64,000 nucleotides of DNA from Temnothorax longispinosus (Eukaryota; Arthropoda; Insecta; Hymenoptera; Formicidae): the NCBI RefSeq assembly GCF_030848805.1, contig NC_092362.1, positions 15,545,642 through 15,609,641 of the forward strand, written 5' to 3'. The position numbers and the translations under genes are program-made. This document shows positions 21,901 through 32,900 of the stretch, piece by piece. Position 1 is the stretch's first letter. Every line of letters starts with the position of its first letter. The notes under the pieces are model-generated. The model was given only the letters and a program-made list of their open reading frames with translations, did no database searches and was not told where the DNA came from.

Positions 21901-22935
21901 ATTTAACAGCTCTAAATGCAAACTTTATGACGTGAAAACCTGTATGCACCCATCTGTGCCAAACATTTTAATAAACACATTAAAATTTGAAAAAGAAATC
22001 TCGTTTCGTCGTAACCAGAATTTGTAGAAATCACTGAACTGTCACGTTACATGATAAATTGCTTCCTATGCTAATTTCGAAATAATTCGGAAAGCATTAA
22101 GAATGCCTTGTTATCAAAACTATACTTATTTATGACGTTCTGCATAGCGTATTTCCGTCGTCGAGAGCGGTCCATTCAACAAGCAATAGCCGCTGTAATT
22201 AACCACGATGATTGATGATGATACAATGACTTTGACCTCTTTCTGTCTCTCTCTGTCTCTCTCTAGAAAATGATATTGGCAGATAAGGTTTATTTTCATC
22301 ATCTCATATCGCAATTGGCGTGATTGTTACACGCCTGATCGTACCGAATATACTCCGCGGACGTACAGCACTCTCGTGATTTAATTCTTTTCTCTCCCAT
22401 AACAACGTGGACGTTCTCGGCGCGGGGGCCTTCGTTGTCCACGACGGTAAACGAGCACATGCCTTATGCGGTATTTCCGCGCGACAACGATCACGCCATC
22501 AATTTAACGTCAATCGTGACGGAGGTGCCGTGTGCCGTGGCGCGGACGCTATATATTTTTACTCGAATCTTCGTGGCCGTTCCAGCACGCGCGACCGAGC
22601 GTGGCGATGGCTCTCTCGTGCACACACGAGGGGAATTCGCACGCGTATACACCTGTACCTACCGTCGCCCGGGGATCGCGACTCCGAAATCGCACGGGCA
22701 CGGCGAACCGTATAAATCACTTCGTGGTCGAGCCGATCCAGGTTTCGGGTCGTTCGCGCCGAATAAAATCCTCGCGCGTGTGGACCGGCACGCGGCGCGC
22801 GGACGACGTACTCTTACCTATGATGATTTTCGAAAAAATGCCCACCGCCGCGAAGGTTATGCTGCTCGCGATGTTCCACAGCCGGGACGGGTGTTGCCGT
22901 AGTTTCGGTATGATCCACTTGATGTCGTATACCAT
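18727..22935 (-). CDS. Taz: tafazzin, cardiolipin transacylase
   Basis: Tafazzin moves acyl chains between phospholipids to mature cardiolipin in mitochondrial membranes. Minus-strand exons 22818-22935, 20559-20687, 19366-19609 and 18727-18985 give 249 residues; phases agree throughout. A hydrophobic segment at about residues 22-39 (ASSITFAAVGIFSKIII) is the membrane anchor. The acyltransferase HX4D motif is NHHSCFDDP (H72 to D77). Other blocks are DICFTN, FFMLGKCIPIVRGDGVYQ, WVHVFPEGKVNM (147-158) and LKWGVGRLI. The human exon 5 segment between CRG and GDGVYQ is missing, as in the enzymatically active short human form. An in-frame ATG at 23088 would add 51 Arg-rich residues. The gene converges on PXK and diverges from the next plus-strand gene. 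Confidence 0.96.
19366..19609 (-). CDS. Taz: tafazzin coding exon 3
   Basis: Codons 83-164. It includes WSLAAQDICFTN, FFMLGKCIPIVRGDGVYQEA and GEWVHVFPEGKVNM. Acceptor ATTTAG, donor AG|GTTCGT, a non-consensus donor after the GT. Confidence 0.95.
19610..20558 (-). other. tafazzin intron 2
   Basis: 949 bases with GT-AG borders. It contains A-rich runs near 19770 and a G-run near 20467-20480. No nested gene is recognised. Confidence 0.7.
20559..20687 (-). CDS. Taz: tafazzin coding exon 2 (HX4D motif)
   Basis: Codons 40-82 plus one base. It encodes WLNKTTVYNKHIIVRALDL and VPLITVSNHHSCFDDPGIW, including the catalytic His and Asp. Acceptor ATTTAAG, donor GGG|GTAAGA. Confidence 0.95.
20688..22817 (-). 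other. tafazzin intron 1
   Basis: 2.1 kb with GT-AG borders. It holds a GA-rich microsatellite at 21052-21110 and otherwise AT-rich sequence. No nested gene is recognised. Confidence 0.7.
21052..21110 (+). repeat. GA-rich microsatellite
   Basis: Purine-only run of GGGA and GA units in tafazzin intron 1. Confidence 0.85.
22818..22935 (-). CDS. Taz: tafazzin coding exon 1
   Basis: Residues 1-39 plus one base, MVYDIKWIIPKLR onward, with the membrane anchor. Donor ATAG|GTAAGA, phase 1. The start has a purine at -3 and G at +4. Confidence 0.9.
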
Positions 22936-23088
22936 CGCGCCGGCGGCCACCACCGTGCCCGACGACTGAGGAGAGCGGACGGCGGCGCGGCGGCTGTCTG
23001 AACGATCGGGAAACGGCTTCCCCGCGTTAGATCGTCCGGTCTTTCGTAACGCGCGGCAGCCATCTTCGTGGCGAGTCCCGCGCGCCAT
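22936..23088 (-). CDS. Taz: possible N-terminal extension of tafazzin
   Basis: An ATG at 23088-23086 is in frame with the tafazzin start and the 51 intervening codons contain no stop. The extension starts MARGTRHEDGCR, is rich in Arg and has few acidic residues, so it could serve as a mitochondrial presequence. It may equally be untranslated leader. A second ATG (23065-23063, in GAAGATGG context) lies between them out of frame. Confidence 0.35.
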
Positions 23089-25559
23089 GTTTCGCGACGG
23101 CGTGTCACGTGGCCGCGCGAGCGCGCCCGAGCGCGACCGACGGCGGCCGAGCGCGGCCGAGCGGCGCGACGCGGCGCGGCGCTACGGTGCCCGCACTGCC
23201 CGCAGTGTCTACACCTGTGAGCAGTGTGAGCCGCGAAATCAGATTTAGGCTCGCTCCCGCACGATTAACACGCGCGCGGCGCCAGGCGTTAATTTTAGAA
23301 TTTAGGCCGTCTCTCTCCTTTCCGCTCGTCACCTGCCGACACCGGTTTGCGATTACGCGACTCGCACGCATTTCTGTCGGGCGGTTAAAACGATTGGACC
23401 GTATTTTATTACATATCCTGCGTTCAGACTCGCGAGCACGCGAGTTCGCTTTCGAAAACGATTCGACCGCTCGCGTCTGCGATAATTTCACAGACACGCC
23501 GGCTGTTGCTCGAGAAGGATCTCGCTTATCGAGAAAAGTATACCTCGATTCGATACGGAAGAAGATTCGCTGCTTCTTTAACTTACAATCTCTTATGTCC
23601 ATTTCTACTAATGGAGATTAACTTTAATCTCGGTACTTTTTATCCTTTTCTAGTTTTAAGAATTAAGATCTAATTAAAAGATTAATGCTAGGTCTATACA
23701 ATGCGAGTCGTAAAGTCGTGACCACGCACAGTCGATTATTCTCCTCAAATTCGATTGTGCGTGGTCACGTCTTACGACTCACGACTTTACGACTCACATT
23801 GTAGATCTACATAAGTTAATATATACGTGATAAAAATGGATATTAGATGTTTAAATGAAAAATACAATAATAATCTTAAAGTCAAAAAATCTTTTTTTAC
23901 GAACTGAATTCGATTTTAAGTGCACTATCTCGGTTTTGTGACATAAACGAGAAAAGAAAAGTTTTTGAAAAAATTTGGTAAATAACTAACGCGTTTATTG
24001 TTTCGTATATATGTACGCAACCTATAATCTTCTTGTAAGAATTTCAATTTTTTTTCTCAGTTGAACTTTATAAAATAACCAAGTTTTCTTCGTTTAACGT
24101 AATATAATAATCTCATTTCAAGACTTACACACGTCGAAAAGTGGAACTAAAGATATACTTTCATATTAAGAATATTCTTTTTTTTTATCTGTGCGGTAAT
24201 GCTGATATTGCAGGACTAGAACGTAACTTGGACAGTTTAATTAAATCGACACCGCCGGCCCCATTACCTCAGTTTCATTTGACGTATCTTTCTCGCGGTT
24301 TAATTACCACGCGGTCGGACGATCGGGCGATCGCGCGCGTAACGAAGAGAGTGCCGGACCCCGGGCACGCACGCGGACGCGGAGCGGAGCGGAGCGGTCA
24401 GAAGTGGAAAACGAAGGAGCGCGGAGGGCACGGCGAGCGCGGAATATTAAGCGTGGGAAAAAAGACGCGCACGAGAGACAGAAGGGAAGAAGAGAGGCGG
24501 ATACCGAGAACCGAGAACTACGAACCGAGTAAACGAGAAGGGCGCTGTGTTGAGGGGGGCACGAGGGAAAAGTACGATTCGAGTGTAAAACGAGGGGTCT
24601 TGTCCGTTGAGGAGAAAAGAAATATAAAATCTTCTCTCGCGTGCGTCGGGAGTGAATGTAAACAAGCGAGCGATGTTTTCCTCCCGAAAACGCTCCTGTT
24701 AAAAAACCACGATCCTCCTTCTAGGTAGGCGAGCGGAATCACGTATACGATAATGTACGACGATAGCGTGCGTATCTGTTGCATTACGAGCACCGGAAGT
24801 GTAAAGGAAACGCACGACGGTGGAACGATCTTGCGGATAATTTGAAGGTCTATTACGAGGCGTTATTCTCGGGCCAATTCGTGATCCACGACCGATTAGA
24901 TTTTTTTATCTGATTTTTTTTTCATCGCGTTGCAGCTACGACAACGTTGATCTAACGAGACAAAGAGAATCAATTGAGCGACGACGGGAGCGAGTTAATT
25001 GGCGAGTTCCCAGAATCCGGGCGATCGGTCCTCCGGGAACCTTCTCTGATAACTTTCCGCGAAAACGCGCGCGCGCGCGCACAGCCGGGCAGTTAACCGC
25101 GAGTACAATCGACACGCGAGCCGTCGGACTCGCAAAGACGGTCGTCGTCGATCGCACGTTCATTTACGATCACGGGTGAAAATCTGCTGCGCGCGTGCAA
25201 GGAGAAACGATGGAAGGAAGAAGAAGAAGAGGAAGAGGGTTCGCGAGGAGAGAGCAGCGAACAGGAGGTACACAATGATGCGAGAGCGTTGAGTCGGGAC
25301 CACGAGTGGCGCGAGAGGGGCGACGGAGGGAGGGGGGAGAAGGTAAGGAGAACGTCCAGTGGCATCCGCGGCGCGGCAGGAGGAGGAGGGAGGGGATCGC
25401 AGAAGCGACGAGCGACGAGTCGAGGCGGAGCGGAGTGGGGAGTTGGGCCTCATCTCGGCGGCCAGTTCGACCCGAGTCTCGCGACTCGCGACTCTTCGTG
25501 CTGGTGCGCTGTGTCGAACACGAAGGCAACCCTCGACGGCGGCGGTGTAACGTGTAACA
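23089..25559. other. tafazzin promoter side and intergenic DNA
   Basis: A CpG-rich block at about 22.4-23.5 kb spans the tafazzin first exon and is the likely promoter. AT-rich DNA with a large hairpin repeat follows (23.6-24.2 kb). A second CpG-rich block starts at about 24.3 kb and runs into the putative first exon of the next gene. Open frames here are long only because of base composition. Confidence 0.55.
23691..23810. mobile_element. palindromic hairpin element
   Basis: The left arm (23691-23735) and right arm (23751-23810) pair across a loop of about 15 bases; for example GTGACCACGCACAGTCGA faces TCGATTGTGCGTGGTCAC, and CAATGCGAGTCGTAAAGTC faces GACTTTACGACTCACATTG. The right arm has an extra 14-15 bases from an internal duplication of ACGACTCAC. 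Probably a MITE or a foldback element; no coding capacity. Confidence 0.7.
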
Positions 25560-26351
25560 GGTCGGCCGAATATTTCGCCGGTGCCGATCGCGAGAGAAGC
25601 GCGCGCTCCTTCTTTCTCGCCGCCCGGTGCTTTGTGCCTCCGAAATCGCGAATGAGTTCTGATTTCTCTTGAGTTTGTTTGTGCATGACAGTTCCGCGAG
25701 ATATGTGACCCGGCCGCGGGATTTTCGGAGTTTTTCGGATCGAGGGAGAGTCGATTCGTCGGTCATCAGTCGTGGGGAGGTTGTCAACGACGCGAAGTCG
25801 CCCCGTCGGCCCTCGGCGGGACGCGGCGTCTCGGCCGCGACGTGAAGTTTGCCAGCGACGCGAAGTTCGCGGAGTTCGGCCGGCTCGGCAGTTGGCGACG
25901 TGTGCGGCGAAGTTAAGCGCGGGTCGAGTTTTCGAACGTTTGCGGCTCGCGGTCTTGACTCGCGCGCGTTACTTGCGTCGCGGTGTGATGCCGCGAGGAT
26001 GCCCGCCGCGTCGGCGTCGTCGCCGTCGATCGTCCCTCGGCGTCGCGCGGTGAATTCGCGGACAGCTCGCGGTGGTGTCGCGGCAAGTGCGTCAGGTGCA
26101 GGTGCGTCGTCGGCACGCTCGCGCGCCGATACCCGGCGATGCGCCGGAACGTCCGTGATACCTGAGTCGCGAAGGACGCCCGAGTGTTTTCGGAATCGTC
26201 GGTACGGGAGTGATCCGTTTGTACTCGCGCGACGTCAACGCCACGGAGAAGGTGCGGGACCAGGAGCGGCGTCATCTCGCCGGTGATCCCGTTTGGACTT
26301 CACCGTGGACGCTACCATTGGCGTCGCGCCGCACAGGGAAAGCAGCAACAG
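25560..26351 (+). other. putative non-coding first exon of a PET-LIM-type gene
   Basis: CpG-rich sequence ending at CAACAG|GTACGT (donor GT at 26352). Joined to the exon at 34936 it gives ...ACAG|GATG, so the ATG of that exon gets A at -3. The frame leading into that ATG has a TGA at 26284-26286 and no ATG after it, so this exon would be 5' leader. Two upstream frames are present: ATG 25988 (21 codons) and ATG 25999 (95 codons, ending at 26286). The 5' boundary is only a guess. Confidence 0.45.
25999..26286 (+). other. long upstream ORF in the putative leader
   Basis: 95 codons plus stop, starting MPAASASSPSIVPRRR; Ala-, Ser- and Arg-rich, as expected from GC-rich random sequence. It is in the same frame as the main start after splicing, separated from it by the TGA at 26284. 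It resembles no known protein. Confidence 0.3.
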
Positions 26352-28247
26352 GTACGTCCGCGCATACATACATACGTATATACGCATATATATGGACGCG
26401 TGCACACACACACGTCCGCATGACGATACCGAGAAGCCGCGCGGCGTCCGCAACCGCGCGCTCGCGCGCGCGCATGCTCTCGATCGTAGATATCGCGCGC
26501 ACGGCTCTCCGCTGCTCCGCTCCGCTCCGCAGGTCGACTCGGCTGACTCGGCTCGGCTCGCCTCGGCCGGCGCGGCGCGGCGGTGAAGCGCGCCGTGTGC
26601 TCCATCGCCTCTTTCGTCGCGGAAGAAACGGAGGAGCCTGCCTGCCCCGGTTGTATACCGCGCCGGGGAGATAAGACGCATCTCGCGTCGCGATCGGCGT
26701 GCCGCGTTTTGTAGGAGACGCGGCATGGGATGGGGATACTACCGCGAGAGAGCGAGCGAAGCGGATCGGGAGTCTTTGTGCCGGGGAAACGCGCGAGTCA
26801 TAGTTTGCCGACTCCTGGTGGACGGGACGCCCGATACCGCGCCGAGTCATGCGGAGCGATCCCCAGGCGTGGTAGTGCGCCACGGGGATTTTAATAATGC
26901 CCCTGTCAGGGGTCTTTAACCCTAAACTTGACAGTGCATCCCGCAACAAACATCTCTATTGTTTGCTTTGGACGTACGATTTCTTGTTCACAGCGAAAAT
27001 TTGTCACGGAGCTCCTTGAATTTGAAAACTCGTGTATTTCGTTCTAGATATTGTTTTTTTATGAATTGTAAAAGTTTATGTCCCGGAAAAATTACGCTGA
27101 AAGCAAGGATTTTGAATTTTTTGTCGGATCCGCGAATTCTAACATATATTTCTAAATCTTTTAGCACGACATTGTTTCAAGTTTGCTTTCCTAACTTTAC
27201 TTGTTAGTTTCATGTTTCTATCTGGCGATATTGCTTCATATTGAATGTCTCGTATTATTGTAGCTCGATAGAAATATAATAAAACTCGGTATTTTTCAAA
27301 TCGTTGAGAAATTTTAACGTAAAGACGTTCACGAAAATTAATTTTCTTAAATTTAAATAGACACGTTACTAAAAAACGAATAAACCGTAACTTCTTATGC
27401 AAATTAAATCAAGATTGTTTTCTATATACAGCAAATGTCTAGATTCATATATAATTTTTGTATTATAATAAATTATTTAAAATTGAGAATACACTCATAT
27501 GTATATTGCGAGAGAAAAATTTTTCTAACGTATCTTTGAAAGAATATTGCTCATTAACGTTTAGAAAAAAATTAATTAACCGTATAAGATTCTATTTAAT
27601 TGACAAAGCAAACTTTTGTTATCGTGCTTGACAAAGTCACTTGAGAATGTCGACGTTTATCCCTCAATTTCGCTCGACATGCACAAGCATAATCGTTAAA
27701 GGGTTTAATCTTCTCGAAAAGCTTCTTCGCGAAAACGAACTTCGGGGAAACAATTTGATGCGGCCGGTAAGCCGTGTGTGCCACCTTGCACGGGAGGTCT
27801 CGAAACCCCCGGGTTCGAGAACCATTTGGAGGGACGCGAACGAAGGAGAGGCATGAGACCACCTACTTTTCTTCTCCTAGTAACGTTAATTGGTCGTTTC
27901 ACGAATTATAAAGCACAAGAGGGGCGCAGAAGAGAACACTCGCGGACACGCTCGCTATGTCGCGTCCATTAACATGCCTGCGTTCGCGCTATCGTCGTTC
28001 ACTCGCTTAAACGTTAACGACGCAAAAAGGTACTAATTACGCGAGTGCCGCAGTCTTTCCGCTTCTTCTCCGTGCGTCCGCGTAGCCCGCTTTCCTTATT
28101 TCGCGTTTCATTTAAAGGAGGGTGACACAGAAAGAAAGAGAGAGAGAATCGAGAACGGTAATTACGGTATACTTACGACACGAGCGTTTACTTACCTTAC
28201 AACACTCGAGAGGTGAAAACTACGATTCTCGTGAGCATTTAACGCGG

Positions 28248-28271
28248 GCGTGCGCGCGCGCGCGCGCGCAT
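28248..28271. repeat. alternating CG run
   Basis: About 20 bases of uninterrupted GC/CG alternation flanked by GTG and ATGCAT. Such tracts favour left-handed DNA. Confidence 0.85.
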
Positions 28272-29814
28272 GCATCTCTCCTAAAAATGAGCGGTGCCGT
28301 ACCATCAACGGGGCTCGTCGATGCGGAAAATTACACCTGGCGTGCGAGCGCCGTTGTGCGAGAACATTCGTTGTTTACTCGAGACAACCAGTCTCTCCGA
28401 ACTGGTCCCAGCGCACTATATCCGGCGGGAGACACGCCGGAGAGACCGAGTGCGTAAATCATTTTCGCGCGCTTAATCGCGTATTAGCTCGCGGAGTACG
28501 AACTTCTGATGCGTGAAAGCGAACGATGCTGTAAATTTTCGACGAATGGTGATCGCGTGCCTACGACGTGTGCGATTTCTCGCGACAAATTGAGAATGAC
28601 ACCTAAGAAAGATGATAACTTCTCTATACGTATCGAATTGGATCTTTGATATTATAATAGTTATATATATTACAAGTAACGTCTCAATCGCGGTATCTTC
28701 TTATCTAGAGGGAGAAGATTAATATATATTTCGTAATATTTTTCACACAAAGATCTTTTTACGCAAGGGAGGATTTTGCAAATTCGTGTGTATTGCTCGA
28801 TCACACGTGTTTTGATGCGTACAAGTCCTCGTTCAGCTCGTATATTCCTGCTAAATTACTACACTGGACGTTTACCAGCCTGTCCTCTTTTCGCGCGCGA
28901 CGTGACTCGGGACAAATCTGTCGTTCGCCGACAGATTTGTACGCGTCCGTCCGGATCCGTGCGCGTACGGTGGCAATGATTCGCATTATGACGTACGCGC
29001 GCGGATGCGAGGAACGTTCGTAAGCATGAGTCGGCGATCGGCGGTAACTTTGCGTACGCTCATCGTTAAGACAAAGCTCGGGGCGAATACGTGAGGCCGG
29101 GGCTTCCTGATGATCGGTTATAATACGGCGCGGCGCGGTCCCTGCCACTCGCGGCCGTTAACTTCCGCACGAAGTAGCAGCTCTTAAGTACATCCCCGCA
29201 TTTATCTCTTCCCCTTTCTTTCTTTTTCTCCAGGTATTACTTTCAATATTACTATTATTATGTATAAAACTCTCTGAGATATACTACAATTGAAAAGATG
29301 AAAGTATATTCTTAATTTTAATTTTTATGAAAATTAGAAAGTTTAAATTATATATATGAAATTAAAGAGAGTCGATCCCGCGTTTCGACGAGAAAGCGCG
29401 AGATATCAATTTCATCGTACTTCCATTTGTCGCTTCTGACAAATGCCATCATCCATATTTCAGAATTCCGATATGAAAGCGATCGTAATGGAGTTAAACC
29501 GCAGCGAGAATGAAGTTCCCGCGTGATAGCGGGTGTGCGGTGCGGTTGGCGGACGTGGACGCGCACGAATGCCCGCTAATAAATTCTCACGAATTGGCGG
29601 GATATCTCGCGTCGAATCTCTCTCGTGGTATTTCGCGCCACACGGCCGACATTCGCGAAATCTCTTTTCGCGCTTTTGTGATCTAACGGCCCGCCAGTGA
29701 CTTATGAACCAACACGGGAAGCTGCGGTCGTTCACTCTCGCGCGCCACGGGGATGGACTTAACTTCTTGTGGGACTTTGCGGTCAAGGAACTGAATTACC
29801 GGGTGTAATTTGTA

Positions 29815-29940
29815 GCGGCCGCGGTGCGGCGGAGAGAGGCGCGCTCCGCGCGCGTCAGCTGTAGCCGCGCGGAACGTCTATCGTTCAATTCCGGTGGTGC
29901 TATTAAATTTCAATGGCTTACGGTGGTCCGGCGAAGGCAG
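29815..29940 (+). other. candidate alternative first exon
   Basis: A CpG-rich block ends at a consensus donor AAGGCAG|GTGAGT (GT at 29941). An ATG at 29913 starts MAYGGPAKA up to the donor, in phase 1. Spliced to 34936 this frame would not match the Cys-rich frame, so if real it would be leader or belong to another product. Confidence 0.25.
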
Positions 29941-32900
29941 GTGAGTCTTGACCGGAGCCTTGGCGTCTGCTCTTATCGCCCGCAGAGATTCCACGATTAC
30001 TTGAATCGAGTTCAAATTGCAATTGTATCCGGCTTTTTGTCGGTGATATACGGGGCATTAGAGTTATACGCGGTGCACCAGGATAATCGACCCCCGCACG
30101 GGCGTAGCGATATTCTCTGTGGTGCTCCGAGATGAATTTTCCTTCGCTAAAATTGTAACCATAATGCTAGATTGCAATGTGTATAGTTACATTATATTAT
30201 AGGGTTATCCGTTTCCGGGATCAATTACGATTACTTAGATAGTTACAAGATTATATATCATTGAAAAATAAAAGTGCGTAATCAAACTAAGAAGGATATA
30301 GTTATCATTTATTTGTGTTGTATGAAAATTATTTTTCACACAAATCAAATTGAGTTGAATTTAATAAAATTTCTGTTTCTGTTTATATATTAAAAATATC
30401 CTTTTAAATAAATAGTTAGATCAATATACTAAGAGCTAATTACTGAAGTATTAAACAGTAAATGGAATTAATCTGAATATTATCGAATTACTTATATTAT
30501 CGATATTATATAGCCAATCTCAAATCTTCGGTCCAAACTAAATGAATTCCAGAACTTTACTTGTTTGTCAGCTTAACAGTGCAGGTGCATCTTTCTCGTT
30601 AATTCTTGCAATCAAGTGATAAAATTCCATTGGCTATACCGAGAAACCGCTTATAATTCATGATGCCACTCTGTCATCACAGGGGTGGGTAATTTTTAAA
30701 GAACGCGCGTCGTATGTCGCGGCGTCAATTATGTCAAACATAAGCCTCTTACGTTTGCATATCCGAATGAAAAGTTGACTTGGTACATACCCGAACGATG
30801 ACCGAAGAAATATGTTTGTATACGTGTGCGAATGTATGCTCGTGTTTGTGTGCGCACGAAGGCAGAGGTCCGAGAGAACGAGCATGCCATAATCCGGCGC
30901 GGTTACGTTTTTTTCCCCCCCTTTCGATGTCCTTCGAGATCTGTGAATCTCGGCGCGACACTCACCGCGCTGAATCTTGTATTACCTGTTGCGATCTTGT
31001 ACAGATACGTCGATGTCCCTCATTGTAAGTTTAATTCGTTACTAACACGTCCCTTGCTAATACAGGTGCATGGAGTTTGTAAAAGTCACTATAATCCAAA
31101 ATTAATGATACTAGACGCTTTCTAAAGTACTTAGATTTTATCTAATTTGCAAGAAGCCAGTAGATAAAATAGATTACATATAGATTGCTTTTTCCATTAT
31201 CTTATCTTGTTATTTGATTGATATTTCTATATTATTTTTACATAAAGGTATTATAATTCCATACTAGTATAGTAATTGAATTTACTTTCGAGCCAGTGAC
31301 TATGTCTAACAGACACTTGAACCTCTCGAACCGAATGACTTAGCAAGGCTGGTTGAAGTTTATTTTATTATACGTAATATCAATGTCAAAATATCGAGTA
31401 ATGTAATTTAGACGGTAGCATTTATATTCATAATGTCATTGTATAATATTCTCGAAAAGAATCGTGACGTGATAGTGCCTCTCAAAGTTGTCCTACAACT
31501 TGTCTAGAGTAGATAAGTAGACGCGTAGGCGTTTAGTTCAGTTCAGTCGAATCTAAGAGGATAGTATGACAAAGTGGAAGAGATATTAAAAGGCATAATA
31601 TATAGAGAACGTCCCATAATTGACATAAAATGAACATATAATTATTATTATAATGTAAAAGTCGCTGAAAGGATGACGATTTAACAGAATTTATATACTA
31701 AATATTTAAAAACAAATATCGAAATTGTTAATTTTGAAAATTGCAACAAATAATGCCTTTTCAATATTTGAAAAAAAAAATTTATTCTAAAATTTTACAG
31801 GAAATAAACTATTCATTTTTTATTTAATTTGAACCACGTTGTAAAAAGCTAGAAGAAGCTATTATACATATTTCTATGCATCATATCAAAAATTTCATTT
31901 GCTTCAAGTTTTATTTTATGTCCTCTTTCTATTTTAGACTAATATATAACAACTTACATATAATAACATGCTATTGCTCCTCGAATTGGATTCTAACTAG
32001 AGTTTAGTTCGACTAACTACGAGATCTTTGTGCCAAGGCACTGTCATAGATTGAATGAAGACGTTTCGATTTGCTCTAGGATATACAGGATAATTGTGAT
32101 TTAAAAAAAAGTTCATTGCTTACGTTACAGTACATTTATTCGTGCATGCACACGGCTAATCATAACTCAACCGTAACAAGTTATTCGGTTGCCGCGCGTA
32201 TTCAGTTTCTCTGCACAAATCGTTACTTAAAGTCGCGTAAACGTCAGCAGTAATGGCTCGACCCATGATCGAGCAATCCTATAATTGTAATATATATAAG
32301 TGGATATACGAGATTATTGATTAGAGATGTCCGCTTTTATGGAGAACATCGTGTAACGTGAGACGGCACCAACGTCTCCTCCTCTGGGACAGTTTAGCAC
32401 ATTTGCTGGCTATCAACATGTTTTTGCGATGCTCGCGTGTATATTTGCATATCATGTAAAAGTAACACGACATTTTTCTGCGACGATGGATAAGGGTTGG
32501 TCATTTAATGCTGATAGCGATGTAATCAAGTACTTTACAAGCGGTAATTATTTTTTACGAAAATTCATATTTTTCGAAAGTTCTTCTATAACTAGTTTTT
32601 TCAATTTTTTCTTATTAGCTTTTTCAATTTCTACACGTCAAAGCAATATCTTGCAAAGCGACCCAATCCTCTCATTACATATTTTTTACCGGTAAATTAC
32701 TTTCTCGATTAGAATTAATCGGAACACTATGTTATTTATGATATTAATAGCATTACGCGATAAAAGAGAGTGGGCAAACGAGCAGCAAGGCCGTTAGCGA
32801 GCAAGCGCCTGAGGTCATAACAACGATTTTCGTCGCAATAAAATCTTCCAGAGAGATGTAATTACACCCGATGTCAGTTAATCGCCGACGATCGAAGGCC

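Noticed and set aside
23105..23621. Long overlapping frames on both strands upstream of tafazzin
   Set aside because: Arg/Ala-rich translations on both strands of CpG-rich DNA, without family resemblance; explained by composition.
25170..26949. Many long frames on both strands at the CpG-rich block
   Set aside because: Low-complexity Arg/Ser/Pro translations in all frames; treated as leader and promoter DNA.
27770..27830. GGGTTCGAGAACC looks like a tRNA B box
   Set aside because: No matching A box, acceptor stem or T-stem pairing could be built around it.
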